64,000 nt of DNA from Fuscovulum sp. (GCA_035192965.1 CP136571.1:2376501-2440500), one strand, 5' to 3'. Shown: positions 46,722-56,145, counted from the stretch's first letter. Notes: generated from the letters alone by a model not told the origin. Program-made: numbers and translations.

Positions 46722-47924
46722 ATGCGTGCATGGCTGACAGGCTTGATCTTGACGGTAATGGCCTGGCTTCCGGCCGCCGCACAGGATCTGTCGGCTTTGG
46801 CGCGGTTGGACCCCGCCGCGTCTTCCATCATGGATCAGGGCGAAACCCTGTCCGTCACACTCCAGCTGAGCCAGCCTGTGCCGTGGCGGGTGCGTCTGGC
46901 AAATAACCCGCGCCGCCTGATCATGGATTTCCGCGAGGTGGACTGGTCCGGCATCGCCGACATGCGCCGCGACAGCAGCCGGATTGCAGATCTGCGTGCG
47001 GGCAGCTTTCGCCCCGGCTGGTCGCGTCTGGTGATGGAGCTGCGCGCGCCGATGGCCGTGATGACGGCGGAAATGGCCACCGATACCGGCGCAACGGTGC
47101 GCCTTGGGCTGGTGCCCACCACGCCAGCCGATTTCGAACGTCAGGCGGCCCTGCCAGAACCGGCGGAATGGGCGCTGCCACAGGCCGCCACTCTGTCCGC
47201 GCCGACCCCGCGCGGCGAGGGTCCGCTGACCGTGGTTCTTGACCCCGGGCATGGTGGCATTGATCCGGGCGCGGAACGCGATGGCCATACCGAGGCCGAA
47301 TTGATGCTGATTTTCGCGCGTGAATTGAAGGAACTGCTCGTCCGCGACGGCGGCTTTCGCGTGGTGATGACACGTGATGATGACATCTTCGTTCCGCTTG
47401 AGGCACGCATCTCTGTGGCCCATGCTGCCGGGGCAGATGTCTTCCTGTCGCTCCACGCCGATGCCTTGGCCGAGGGTGAGGCCGTTGGGGCCACGATCTA
47501 TACCCTGTCCGAAGATGCCAGCGACGAGGCTGCCCGCGCCTTGGCCGAACGGCATGACCGTGACGATCTGCTGTCGGGCATCGACCTGACCGAACAGGAT
47601 GATTTGGTGGCGACGGTGCTGATGGACATGGCCCGCACCGAAACCCAGCCAAGGGTTGATCGGCTTGCGCTGGCGCTGCGACAGTCGATTTCGGGCGCGG
47701 GGCTCAAGATGCACCGCCATCCCATCCAGCAGGCGGGCTTTTCCGTCCTGAAATCTCCGGATGTGCCTTCGCTGCTGATTGAACTGGGATTTCTGTCTTC
47801 TGCGTCGGATCTGGAGCGATTGATCGACCCGGAATGGCGGGCCAGCATGGCCGCCGCCATCCGCGATGCGCTGCGCGTCTGGGCCGCCGAGGACGCCGCC
47901 CTTGCCGGGATGAAGGACGGCTGA
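46722..47924 (+). CDS. amiC: N-acetylmuramoyl-L-alanine amidase (AMIN plus Amidase_3)
   Basis: A 400-residue exported zinc amidase that cleaves stem peptides from MurNAc during septum splitting. The signal peptide covers residues 1-21. An AMIN domain (about 30-130, RVRLANNPRRLIMDFREVDW) targets the septum. The Amidase_3 domain starts at VVLDPGHGGIDPGA with zinc ligand His177, followed by MTRDDD, FLSLHADA (second His) and the catalytic Glu in LLIELGFLSS. AGGAGG lies eight bases before the ATG. It is followed by a PBP1A gene, an order repeatedly seen in alphaproteobacteria. AmiC is used as a class name. Confidence 0.92.
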   Translation: MRAWLTGLILTVMAWLPAAAQDLSALARLDPAASSIMDQGETLSVTLQLSQPVPWRVRLANNPRRLIMDFREVDWSGIADMRRDSSRIADLRAGSFRPGWSRLVMELRAPMAVMTAEMATDTGATVRLGLVPTTPADFERQAALPEPAEWALPQAATLSAPTPRGEGPLTVVLDPGHGGIDPGAERDGHTEAELMLIFARELKELLVRDGGFRVVMTRDDDIFVPLEARISVAHAAGADVFLSLHADALAEGEAVGATIYTLSEDASDEAARALAERHDRDDLLSGIDLTEQDDLVATVLMDMARTETQPRVDRLALALRQSISGAGLKMHRHPIQQAGFSVLKSPDVPSLLIELGFLSSASDLERLIDPEWRASMAAAIRDALRVWAAEDAALAGMKDG

Positions 47925-48038
47925 CGCAACCGGCGGCAAGATGCCGTTTGCCCGCGCCTTCACGCCATCGTTTTGACCTTTCCCCCCCCAGCCGTGTATA
48001 AGCGCGGGCAATATGGGAAAGCCTCGGGAAATGCGCGC

Positions 48039-50588
48039 GTGATCAGATTCGTCGGTTCATTCTTCGGAGCCATCTTCACAGCCGTGACGCTGGGTATCCT
48101 GTTCGGCGCGCTGACCATCGGCGCGATTTTCTTCATGTATTCGCGCGATCTGCCCAGCCATGAAAGCCTGGCGCAGTATACGCCCCCCACGATCAGCCGC
48201 ATCTATTCCGGCGAAGGCCGGATCATGGATGAATTCGCACAGGAACGCCGCCTGTTCGTGCCGATCGAAGACATCCCAGATCTGGTAAAGGACGCCTTCA
48301 TCGCGGCCGAGGACAAGAACTTCTACACCCACCACGGCTATGACGTCACCGGTATGGCCGCAGCCTTTCGCGATGCGATCCTGACCCGCGGTCAGGAACT
48401 GCGCGGCGCATCGACCATCACCCAGCAGGTGATGAAGAACTTCCTTCTGTCGGGCGACCGGACAGGCGAACGCAAGATCAAGGAAATCATCCTTGCCACC
48501 CGGCTTGAGGAGACGCTGTCCAAGGACAAGATCCTTGAACTGTATCTGAATGAAATTTTCCTTGGCCAGAACAGCTATGGTGTGGCGGCCGCCGCCCAGA
48601 CCTATTTCAACAAACCTCTGACCGCCCTCACGGCGGGTGAGGCCGCCTATCTGGCAACCCTGCCCAAGGCGCCGTCGGAAATGCACCCTGTGCGCAACAA
48701 GGACCGTGCGCTGGAGCGGCGGGCTTATGTGCTTAATCGTATGGCCGAGGATGGCCACATCACCCGCGATGAGGCAAAGGCCGAGGCAGAGAAACCGCTG
48801 CTGACCGTGCAGAATGGCGACTACCCCGCCTTCCGCGAGGCGCTGCCGCCGCGCAACTATTTCACCGACGAAATCCGCCGCCAGCTGTCCACTACTTTCG
48901 GCGAGGCAGAATTCTTCGGCGGCGGCTTGTCTATCCGTGCGACCGCCGACCCCGACCTTCAGGAAGTGGCCGCCAAGGCCCTGCGCGACGGGCTGGAGAA
49001 GTATGACCGCGGCCTTGGCATCTGGCGCGGCACAGGCAAGACGATCCCTGCTGACCGTCTGGCCGATTGGCGCCCGGCTTTGGCCGAGGTGGAAGTGCCG
49101 CGCGACATCGCCGGCTGGTCCCCTGCCGTGGTGCTTGAGGTGGGCGAAAATGACGCCCGCATCGGCATCGAAGGGGTTGAGGATGACGCCGATGGCCACT
49201 GGATCCCGGCCGAAGATGTGACCTGGGCGCGCAAGCTGAACGCGGATGGCAGTTTTGGCCGCCGGGGGCAGGTCGCAGGTGATCTGGTCGCAGTGGGCGA
49301 TGTCGTCCATGTGCGGGCCGTCACGTCGGATGAGGATGGCAGTTTCATCCGTTGGTCCCTGCGTCAGATCCCCGAAGTGCAGGGCGGCTTCATGGCGATG
49401 GACGTGTTCACCGGACGGGTCATCGCCATGCAGGGCGGTTTTTCCTATCAGGACTCGGTCTTCAACCGCGCGACACAGGCCACCCGTCAGCCCGGTTCCA
49501 GCTTCAAACCCTTTGTCTATGCCGCCGCGCTGGACAACGGGTTCACCCCCGGCACCATCGTCGTCGATGCGCCGATCGAGGTGGAAACCGCCGAAGGTCT
49601 GTGGACGCCGAAGAATGCGTCGAACAAGTTCTATGGCCCCACCCCGGTGCGGACCGGGATTGAGCAATCGCGTAACCTGATGACCGTGCGGATCGCGCAG
49701 GAAATCGGCATGGAAACGGTTGCGCGCTATGCCGAAAACTTTGGTGTTTATAACCCGATGCGCCCGTTCCTCGCCAATTCGCTTGGCGCGCAGGAAACCA
49801 CGCTTTTCAAGATGGTGGCCGCCTATGCCATGTTCGCCAATGGCGGCGAACGGGTGGAACCCACACTGGTGGACCGCGTCCAGGACCGTTTTGGCCGCAC
49901 CATCTATCGCCATGACCAGCGGGAATGCGTCGATTGCCGCCTGGCCAGCCTTGATCCTGGCGCGGGCGTCAGCATCCGGTCTGAACGCGAACGGGTGATG
50001 GACGCCATCACCGCCTATCAGCTGACTTCCATGATGGAAGGTGTTGTGGACCGTGGCACGGCGGCGCGGGCTGTGAACCTGCCGGTTCCGGTGGCGGGCA
50101 AGACCGGCACCACCAATGATGCCAAGGACGTCTGGTTCATCGGCTATACGTCAAACATCGTGGCGGGCTGCTACATGGGCTATGACCAGCCGCGCAGCCT
50201 TGGCTCTGGTGCGTCGGGTGGCGGCATGTGCGCGCCGGTGTTTCAGGAATTCATGGAACAGGCCGTGGCCCGCTATGGCGGCACTGAATTCCGCGTCCCT
50301 GAAGGCGGGCGCTGGGTCAAGCTGGACCGCTTTACCGGGTCCTTGTTGCCGGATGACGCTTCCGGTCCGAATGTGCAGGTCGAATACTTCCGCGAAGGCG
50401 TGGACGGCATCATCGGTCTGGACATGATGGTCGATGGCGGCTTTGCCATGGGTTCCAACCTGCCGCTCTTCGCCTATGGCGAGGGGGATGGCGGCGGCGA
50501 AACCACGGTTGTCACCTCAACCGGGGAAACGGCGGTCATTCCGGAAAAGGCAGATTTCGGCACGCTCAGTTCCGGCGGCCTTTACTGA
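48039..50588 (+). CDS. mrcA: Penicillin-binding protein 1A (bifunctional class A)
   Basis: An 849-residue inner-membrane enzyme that polymerises glycan strands and cross-links them. One membrane helix lies at about residues 8-36. The GT51 domain has AAEDKNFYTHHG with catalytic Glu91, and GASTITQQVMKN. The transpeptidase has SxxK with Ser487 (QPGSSFKP), an SRN motif (EQSRNLMT) and KTGT (GKTGTTND). An OB-like insert (about 330-440) separates them, as in PBP1A. The GTG at 48039 is chosen because GGGAA lies upstream and the membrane helix follows at once; longer readings begin with TTG and lack a ribosome site. amiC lies 114 bases upstream. Confidence 0.95.
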   Translation: MIRFVGSFFGAIFTAVTLGILFGALTIGAIFFMYSRDLPSHESLAQYTPPTISRIYSGEGRIMDEFAQERRLFVPIEDIPDLVKDAFIAAEDKNFYTHHGYDVTGMAAAFRDAILTRGQELRGASTITQQVMKNFLLSGDRTGERKIKEIILATRLEETLSKDKILELYLNEIFLGQNSYGVAAAAQTYFNKPLTALTAGEAAYLATLPKAPSEMHPVRNKDRALERRAYVLNRMAEDGHITRDEAKAEAEKPLLTVQNGDYPAFREALPPRNYFTDEIRRQLSTTFGEAEFFGGGLSIRATADPDLQEVAAKALRDGLEKYDRGLGIWRGTGKTIPADRLADWRPALAEVEVPRDIAGWSPAVVLEVGENDARIGIEGVEDDADGHWIPAEDVTWARKLNADGSFGRRGQVAGDLVAVGDVVHVRAVTSDEDGSFIRWSLRQIPEVQGGFMAMDVFTGRVIAMQGGFSYQDSVFNRATQATRQPGSSFKPFVYAAALDNGFTPGTIVVDAPIEVETAEGLWTPKNASNKFYGPTPVRTGIEQSRNLMTVRIAQEIGMETVARYAENFGVYNPMRPFLANSLGAQETTLFKMVAAYAMFANGGERVEPTLVDRVQDRFGRTIYRHDQRECVDCRLASLDPGAGVSIRSERERVMDAITAYQLTSMMEGVVDRGTAARAVNLPVPVAGKTGTTNDAKDVWFIGYTSNIVAGCYMGYDQPRSLGSGASGGGMCAPVFQEFMEQAVARYGGTEFRVPEGGRWVKLDRFTGSLLPDDASGPNVQVEYFREGVDGIIGLDMMVDGGFAMGSNLPLFAYGEGDGGGETTVVTSTGETAVIPEKADFGTLSSGGLY

Positions 50589-50604
50589 CGCCACCGCACA
50601 GGCA

Positions 50605-50625
50605 GGCAAGGGCGCAGCCCTTGCC
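50605..50625 (+). other. Stem-loop between mrcA and prfB
   Basis: GGCAAGGGC and GCCCTTGCC form a perfect 9-bp stem with loop GCA, 17 bases after the mrcA stop. The lack of a following U-tract argues for attenuation or mRNA stability rather than full termination. Confidence 0.45.
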
Positions 50626-50696
50626 GCCCGCTGCGCCAAAGGGTATCACGCCCTCCAGACTTTCAGACCTCCAGACCAGCACAGGACAGAACCACC

Positions 50697-51824
50697 ATGC
50701 GCTCTGAGACGCAGAACAATGTCGATGCGATCTCCAAGTCGTTGAAGCTGCTTGGGCAGCGGATGGATTTGGAAACCGCGCCGCATCGTCTGGAAGAGTT
50801 CGACGCCATGATCGAAGCCCCTGATCTGTGGAACGATCCCGCAAAGGCACAAAAGCTGATGCGTGAACGGCAGGCATTGCTGGAGGCACTGTCCACCTAT
50901 CGGATGATCGAGACCGGTCTGAAGGACAATGTCGAACTGATCGAACTGGGCGAGATGGAGGGTGATCAGGAAATCGTCACCGAAGCCGAAGCCGCGCTGA
51001 AAGCGCTGGTCGAGGTTGCCGCCGCCAAAGAGCTTGAAGCGCTGCTGGACGGCGAGGCGGATGGCAACGACACCTTCCTTGAAATCAATGCGGGTGCGGG
51101 CGGTACGGAATCCTGCGACTGGGCGTCGATGCTGGCCCGGATGTATGTCCGCTGGGCGGAGAAAAAGGGATACAAGGTTGAGATGCAGTCCGAAACCGCC
51201 GGCGAAGAGGCGGGTATCCGGTCTGTCAGCTATAAGATTACCGGTCACAATGCCTATGGCTGGCTGAAATCGGAATCCGGTGTTCACCGGCTTGTGCGGA
51301 TCAGCCCCTATGATTCCGCCGCGCGGCGGCACACGTCGTTTTCTTCGGTCTGGGTCTATCCGGTGATCGACGACAATATCGAGATCATCATCCCCGACAA
51401 TGAAATCCGGATCGACACCTATCGGTCGTCCGGTGCGGGCGGTCAGCACGTGAACACGACGGACTCGGCGGTGCGGATTACCCACTTGCCGACCAACATC
51501 GTCGTCACCTCGTCGATGAAATCGCAGCACCAGAACCGCGAAATCGCGATGAACGCGCTGAAATCGCGGCTCTATCAAATGGAACTGGACAAGCGCAACG
51601 CCGCTATCAACGCCGCCTATGAAAACAAGGGCGAGGCAGGCTGGGGCAACCAGATCCGGTCTTACGTGCTGCAACCCTATCAGATGGTCAAGGATCTGCG
51701 CACCAATGTCGAAACCTCGGACACGCAGGGTGTCCTGGATGGCGATCTGGATCGCTTCATGGCCGCGACGCTGGCAATGGACGTAGCCGGAAAATCCCGC
51801 GCCGAGGCCACCGCCGCAGATTAA
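50697..51824 (+). CDS. prfB: Peptide chain release factor 2
   Basis: A 375-residue factor that terminates translation at UAA and UGA. The GGQ motif is at residues 248-250 (SSGAGGQHVNT). The stop-recognition tripeptide reads Ser203-Pro-Tyr205 where E. coli RF2 has SPF. The gene is one uninterrupted frame from the ATG, so the programmed +1 frameshift that autoregulates prfB in many bacteria is absent. Length and the C-terminal domain (GWGNQIRSYVLQPYQMVKDLRT) are standard. The tyrosine variant keeps an aromatic ring. Confidence 0.95.
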   Translation: MRSETQNNVDAISKSLKLLGQRMDLETAPHRLEEFDAMIEAPDLWNDPAKAQKLMRERQALLEALSTYRMIETGLKDNVELIELGEMEGDQEIVTEAEAALKALVEVAAAKELEALLDGEADGNDTFLEINAGAGGTESCDWASMLARMYVRWAEKKGYKVEMQSETAGEEAGIRSVSYKITGHNAYGWLKSESGVHRLVRISPYDSAARRHTSFSSVWVYPVIDDNIEIIIPDNEIRIDTYRSSGAGGQHVNTTDSAVRITHLPTNIVVTSSMKSQHQNREIAMNALKSRLYQMELDKRNAAINAAYENKGEAGWGNQIRSYVLQPYQMVKDLRTNVETSDTQGVLDGDLDRFMAATLAMDVAGKSRAEATAAD

Positions 51825-51894
51825 GGCGATCTGCGAAATACATATTTGCCGCCACCCCCCGCGCCGCTTACCCTTTGGCAAAAAGGGGGGAAAG

Positions 51895-52680
51895 ATGTCC
51901 GATCACGCAGGTACGCCGTCTGCGGCGGTGCCAGAGGTCCTGTCGCTGGACAGCGGCGATCTTCGCCATGCCCTAGGGGCAGGATGGCAGGATTTCCTAG
52001 CCCACCCTTTCTACGGCGCCTTCTTTGCCATGGTCTATGTCGTGGGGGGCTGGCTGCTGACCTATGCCTTCACCGCGCAGGGGCAGGTCTGGTGGACTTT
52101 GCCCGCGGCTGCCGGCTTTCCCATCCTTGCCCCTTTTGCGGCCTGCGGGCTGTATGAAATCAGCCGCAGGCGCGAGGCGGGGCAGCCACTTGTCTTCCGT
52201 GACATTCTGGGGGCGGTGGTTCGGCAAAAGGATCGTCAGATCCCGTCGATGGCGGCGGTGATTGTGGTCTTTTTCCTCTTCTGGAACTTTCTGGCCCATA
52301 CGATCTTTGCTTTGTTTCTTGGCAAATCGACCATGACCAATGTCAGCTCATCGCTGGGCGTGTTCCTGACACCCGAAGGAATGATGATGCTGGCCTTTGG
52401 CTCCGCTGTAGGGGCGGTCTTTGCCACCCTGCTTTATGCGCTGACGGTGGTCAGCCTGCCCATGCTGCTGGATGATCGCGAGGTGGACTTTGTCACCGCC
52501 ATGCTCACCTCGATCGCGCTGGTGCGCGAAAACCCGGTCGTGATGCTGGGCTGGGGGGCTTTCATCGCCGTGCTCTTGTTCGTCGGGATGCTGCCCGGCT
52601 TTCTGGGCCTGTTCGTCGTCTTGCCGGTGTTGGGGCATGCGACCTGGCATCTTTATCGCCGCGCGGTCCATTGGGCCTGA
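51895..52680 (+). CDS. DUF2189 integral membrane protein
   Basis: A 261-residue membrane protein of the DUF2189 family, function unknown. The soluble N-terminus has LRHALGAGWQDFLAHPFYG, followed by five or six hydrophobic segments (about residues 40-60, 68-88, 118-140, 160-190, 220-250). ILAPFAACGLYEISRRREAGQPL is the family's conserved loop. GGGGGGAAAG directly before the ATG supplies the ribosome site. Convergent with the bactofilin gene. Confidence 0.82.
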   Translation: MSDHAGTPSAAVPEVLSLDSGDLRHALGAGWQDFLAHPFYGAFFAMVYVVGGWLLTYAFTAQGQVWWTLPAAAGFPILAPFAACGLYEISRRREAGQPLVFRDILGAVVRQKDRQIPSMAAVIVVFFLFWNFLAHTIFALFLGKSTMTNVSSSLGVFLTPEGMMMLAFGSAVGAVFATLLYALTVVSLPMLLDDREVDFVTAMLTSIALVRENPVVMLGWGAFIAVLLFVGMLPGFLGLFVVLPVLGHATWHLYRRAVHWA

Positions 52681-52688
52681 AATGGCAA

Positions 52689-52709
52689 AGGGCGCCCAAA
52701 GGGCGCCCT
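52689..52709. terminator. GC hairpin between convergent DUF2189 and bactofilin genes
   Basis: AGGGCGCCC and GGGCGCCCT form a perfect 9-bp stem with an AAA loop. There is no U-tract on either side, so terminator function is uncertain. Confidence 0.4.
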
Positions 52710-52737
52710 AGCAGTCTGACCAGTGGCACGTCCCGTA

Positions 52738-53253
52738 TTAGGGCGCGTCGGGCTTTGCTGCCGGGGCAGGGGCCGCCGCAGGCATTGCCGGGGCCGTCAC
52801 GCGGCCCTGTGCCAGCGGATCGTCCTGGCGCTGAACCGACCCTTCGAAATGCGCACCGCTTTCGATGGCGATGGTCTTGTGGATGATGTCGCCTTCAACC
52901 CGTGCGGTCGACGTCAGGCGCACCTTCAGCCCGCGCACGCGGCCAATCACACGGCCATTCACGACGATGTCGTCGGCCACTATCTCGCCGCGGATGGTGG
53001 CGCTTTCGCCCACGGTCAGCAGATGGGCGCGGATATCCCCTTCGACGGTGCCTTCTACTTGAATGTCACCGGTGGTGCGCAGATTGCCCACAACGGTCAG
53101 ATCCGAGGACAGAACAGATGCGGTCGCCTTGCCCTTGGGGGCGGCGGGGGTGAAGTCCGTGCTGGGTTTCGTCACGCCTGCCTCCGGTGCTTTCGGCTTT
53201 TCCACTTCGGCCTGCTTGGGGCCCGGCTCGTTGATTCGGCTCTTAGAAAACAT
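52738..53253 (-). CDS. Bactofilin
   Basis: A 171-residue cytoskeletal polymer protein. Disordered, Lys/Pro-rich N- and C-termini (KPKAPEAGVTKPSTDF; PAMPAAAPAPAAKPDAP) flank a beta-helical DUF583 core (about residues 45-140). The repeats are VVGNLRTTGDIQVEGTVEGDI, TVGESATIRGEIVADDIVVNG and RVRGLKVRLTSTARVEGDI. Bactofilins scaffold peptidoglycan enzymes at defined sites. The start overlaps the end of the M23 peptidase gene by 11 bases, so peptidase and bactofilin are coupled, a linkage found in several shape-determining systems. Confidence 0.93.
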   Translation of the reverse strand: MFSKSRINEPGPKQAEVEKPKAPEAGVTKPSTDFTPAAPKGKATASVLSSDLTVVGNLRTTGDIQVEGTVEGDIRAHLLTVGESATIRGEIVADDIVVNGRVIGRVRGLKVRLTSTARVEGDIIHKTIAIESGAHFEGSVQRQDDPLAQGRVTAPAMPAAAPAPAAKPDAP

Positions 53254-54580
53254 CTCTCGCTGCCTTTATGAAGGTCATCGGGTTGATTGCTTCGCCCCCG
53301 ATCCGGATCTCGTAGTGGAGATGCGTGCCAGTGGAACGACCTGAATTGCCCATATCACCGATCCTGTCGCCGCGCGATACCCGATCGCCCACGTTGACGC
53401 GGATTTGCGACAAATGGCCATAGCGCGTCTCGATCCCGAATTCGTGCCGGATCTTGACCAGACGACCATACCCGCTTTCCCATCCGGCATGGATCACCAC
53501 GCCATCGGCGGTGGCCAGGATCGGCGCGCCATAGGCACCCGCCATGTCTTGCCCTTCATGCCGGCGGAAGCCACGGCCAAAGGGATCGTTACGCCCGCCA
53601 AAGCCGCTGGTATAGCGCACGGGCGTGTTCACCGGCATCGCGAAGGGCGTCTTGAAGGCCGCGATGCGGTACATGTTCATCCGGTCAAGGCCCTGAAGAA
53701 TGGCATTGGCGCGGGTGGCCTCGGGGCTCATCGCCGCGCCGGATGTCGACAGCGAGATGGGCGCCAATGGTCCACCGGTGCCGGAATAGCCCTTGCGGAC
53801 CGAACTCAGCAAATCATCGGGCGAAAGGCCTGCATCGCGGAACATGTTGTCCAGCGGTTCCATCGACACGGTGACCGCTTCTTCCAGCTGCGCGAAGATC
53901 ACGTCGTTCTGACGTTCCATCGCGCGCTTTTGTTCCATGATCTCTTCGGCGCGTTCAGCAGATTTCTGCGCCGCGCCTTCCATAAGGTCCCGCTCCTGCG
54001 CGGCATCGCCCAGCGCCTCGGTCAGGATGGCCAGCGTATCCACCGTATCACGGACGCGGCCCTGTTCGCTGCGTGCCGACCCTGTGGTCTCGGCCAGGGC
54101 CAGCGTCACCTCATCGGCCTTGCTGCGCGCCTCGTCCCGTTCGATGATCGTGCGGCGCAGGGTGGATTGGATCACGTCGATCCCGGTTTCCAGTTCGCGG
54201 CGCCGATCTTCCGATGCCAGCAACCGCGATTGCATATCGGCGACCTGTTCCAGCGCCAGATTGAACCGCTCTTGCGCGCGGGCTGCTTCTTCGGCCCGCA
54301 GGTCACGGTCGGCGGACAACAGGTTCAGCCGTTCTTCATACATCGCCTGTTGCCGCAGCGACTGTTCGCGTGACGATCCGGCACCGATGGAATCCATCAT
54401 CAGAACGGCGGTGGCGACGATCGTCCAGGCCACGAACATCGCGCAGCCTGTCACCGCGATCAATTGCGTCACCGGGCGCAGGCGGATGAACCGTGTATCT
54501 GTATCTGATTTCAGGAACAGGCGTTGTTCGGGAAGGAAACGCTCGATCGTGGCGTTTATCCGATAGGCGACACGCGTCAT
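53243..54580 (-). CDS. M23-family peptidoglycan endopeptidase with coiled coil
   Basis: A 445-residue bitopic protein. After a cytoplasmic N-terminus, one membrane helix lies at about residues 42-64. A long coiled coil runs to about residue 220 (EERLNLLSADRDLRAEEAARAQ and on), and a LytM/M23 domain fills the last 140 residues. Zinc ligands lie in FRRHEGQDMAG and THLHYEIRIGG, with RYGHLSQIRVNVGD between. All ligands are present, so the enzyme is probably active. The downstream bactofilin overlaps its stop codon. The start at 54580 has no clear ribosome site; ATG 54646 would lengthen the protein by 22 residues. Confidence 0.88.
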   Translation of the reverse strand: MTRVAYRINATIERFLPEQRLFLKSDTDTRFIRLRPVTQLIAVTGCAMFVAWTIVATAVLMMDSIGAGSSREQSLRQQAMYEERLNLLSADRDLRAEEAARAQERFNLALEQVADMQSRLLASEDRRRELETGIDVIQSTLRRTIIERDEARSKADEVTLALAETTGSARSEQGRVRDTVDTLAILTEALGDAAQERDLMEGAAQKSAERAEEIMEQKRAMERQNDVIFAQLEEAVTVSMEPLDNMFRDAGLSPDDLLSSVRKGYSGTGGPLAPISLSTSGAAMSPEATRANAILQGLDRMNMYRIAAFKTPFAMPVNTPVRYTSGFGGRNDPFGRGFRRHEGQDMAGAYGAPILATADGVVIHAGWESGYGRLVKIRHEFGIETRYGHLSQIRVNVGDRVSRGDRIGDMGNSGRSTGTHLHYEIRIGGEAINPMTFIKAARDVF

Positions 54581-54755
54581 CACTTGTGCGTTTTCCGTAC
54601 GTTGCTGAAAAGGACGGGCGAAATGCTCCCAACCGGAGACGCCCATTGATTAGCCAGCGCATCACACTGCCGCAACATAATTGACCAGATGGCCCAAAAC
54701 GGCACCTGAAATCCGCCGTAAGTCGGCAGAAACCCGCCGATAGCTGCGGATGGGG

Positions 54756-55577
54756 TCACCCCTCGGCCCCGGCCTCTGCCACCAGCGGCCAATAGAAATC
54801 CGGCGGCAGCCCGGCCTCGGCGCGCTTTTCCTCATTGAACGGCGGCTTCAGCGCGCCATGGAAATACTGGCGAACCAGATCATGGAACACGTCTTTCGGG
54901 TCCAACCCATCCCGCCCGCACAGCCAGTTGAACCATTTCGATCCATAGGCGACATGGCCCACTTCTTCACCATAGATCGTCTCAAGCGCGGCAATCGCCC
55001 CGGTATCGCCAGCCTTGCGGAACACCTCGATCATGCCCGGCGTCACATCCAATCCCCGCGCCTCAAGCACCATGGGCACAACGGCCAGACGTCCCAACAG
55101 ATCGTCCACTGTATCTTCGGCGGCGCGCCACATCCCGGCATGGGCGGGCAGGGCGCCGTAATGGCTTCCCATCGTTTCAAGACAATCGCAGATCAGGTTG
55201 AAATGCTTCGCCTCTTCATCCGCCGCCTTGACCCAATCATCGTAAAAGCCCAACGGCATCGGATGATCGGTAAAACGGGCGATGATGTCCCAATGCAGAT
55301 CGACGGCGTTCAATTCGATATGCGCCACCGCGTGCAACAGCGCGATGCGCCCGGCCTCGGTTCCGGGGCGGCGGCGCGGCACATCGCGCGGGGCAAGCAG
55401 ATCGGGTTTTTCCGGCCGGGCAGGGCGCAGGGGCGGTTGGGCCTTGCCCACCGGCAACGGCGCGCCCGCTGCCCGCGCAGCAAACCAGGCGCTTGCATGC
55501 TTGCGGCCCAGCGCGGTTTTTGCGCGTCCGTCGGCGGTGGAAAGAACCTCCAACGCCATCTCGGCCAGGCTTTGCAT
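54756..55577 (-). CDS. DUF455 ferritin-like protein
   Basis: A 273-residue protein of the DUF455 family, a ferritin-like helical bundle. The putative di-metal residues are in AVAHIELNAVDLHWDII (about 83-99), AADEEAKHFNLI (about 115-126), LEARGLDVTPGM and IYGEEVGHVAYG (about 205-216), giving the expected ExxH-type pattern. No activity is established; it resembles tRNA hydroxylase MiaE and other diiron proteins. The start at 55577 follows the bcp stop by two bases, so the two form an operon. Confidence 0.85.
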   Translation of the reverse strand: MQSLAEMALEVLSTADGRAKTALGRKHASAWFAARAAGAPLPVGKAQPPLRPARPEKPDLLAPRDVPRRRPGTEAGRIALLHAVAHIELNAVDLHWDIIARFTDHPMPLGFYDDWVKAADEEAKHFNLICDCLETMGSHYGALPAHAGMWRAAEDTVDDLLGRLAVVPMVLEARGLDVTPGMIEVFRKAGDTGAIAALETIYGEEVGHVAYGSKWFNWLCGRDGLDPKDVFHDLVRQYFHGALKPPFNEEKRAEAGLPPDFYWPLVAEAGAEG

Positions 55578-55579
55578 GG

Positions 55580-56041
55580 TCAAAGCGCCTTGGCCGCCGC
55601 CAGTACCTCATCCGCATGGCCCTTGACCGACACCTTGTTCCAGACCTGCGCCACCTTGCCGGTGCCGTCGATCAGGAACGTTGTGCGCTCTACGCCCATA
55701 TAGGTCTTGCCATACATGCTCTTCTCAACCCAGACGCCGTAGTCTTCACAGGTGTGACCAGCCTCGTCCGAGGCGAGAATGATCGACAAGCCATGTTTCT
55801 TGCAGAACTTGTCATGCGCCTTGATGCTGTCCTTGCTCACGCCGATGACCGTGGTGCCTGCGGCGGTGAAATCGGCCAGACGGGCGGTGAAATCCTGCGC
55901 TTCAAGCGTGCAGCCGGGCGTGTCATCCTTGGGATAGAAATACAGCACCACCTTGCCCGGACGCAGGGCCGAAAGGGTGAGGGACGCCCCGCCATCGCGC
56001 GGCAGGGTGAAATCGGGGGCGCTTGCGCCTGCGGTGATCAT
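55580..56041 (-). CDS. bcp: Peroxiredoxin, Bcp/PrxQ family
   Basis: A 153-residue thiol peroxidase that reduces peroxides. The peroxidatic Cys is Cys44 in PKDDTPGCTLEAQDF. The residue five places on, where E. coli Bcp has its resolving Cys, is Gln here, so the enzyme either uses a distant Cys (one in KFCKKHG, another in HTCEDYG) or acts as a 1-Cys type. SAPDFTLP and ERTTFLIDGTGKV are conserved. AAGGAG upstream fixes the start at 56041. It is the first gene of an operon with the DUF455 protein. Confidence 0.93.
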   Translation of the reverse strand: MITAGASAPDFTLPRDGGASLTLSALRPGKVVLYFYPKDDTPGCTLEAQDFTARLADFTAAGTTVIGVSKDSIKAHDKFCKKHGLSIILASDEAGHTCEDYGVWVEKSMYGKTYMGVERTTFLIDGTGKVAQVWNKVSVKGHADEVLAAAKAL

Positions 56042-56145
56042 CTGGCGGCTCCTTGCATTGTGACGATGGATGCTTTGCGTTCTAGTTGCCTTCGGGCGAA
56101 GATAAAGGCAATCCCGGCAGTGAATGATGGGAGGGGCCTCGCAGA

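Noticed and set aside
48057-49913. 618-codon open frame antisense to the PBP1A gene
   Set aside because: The forward strand carries all transglycosylase and transpeptidase motifs; the antisense product has no recognisable feature or ribosome site.
50697-50800. Programmed frameshift at the start of prfB
   Set aside because: The frame is continuous from the ATG, with no in-frame UGA near codon 25.
52689-52709. Confident intrinsic terminator
   Set aside because: The GC hairpin is perfect but lacks a U-tract in either direction, so it is listed only with low confidence.
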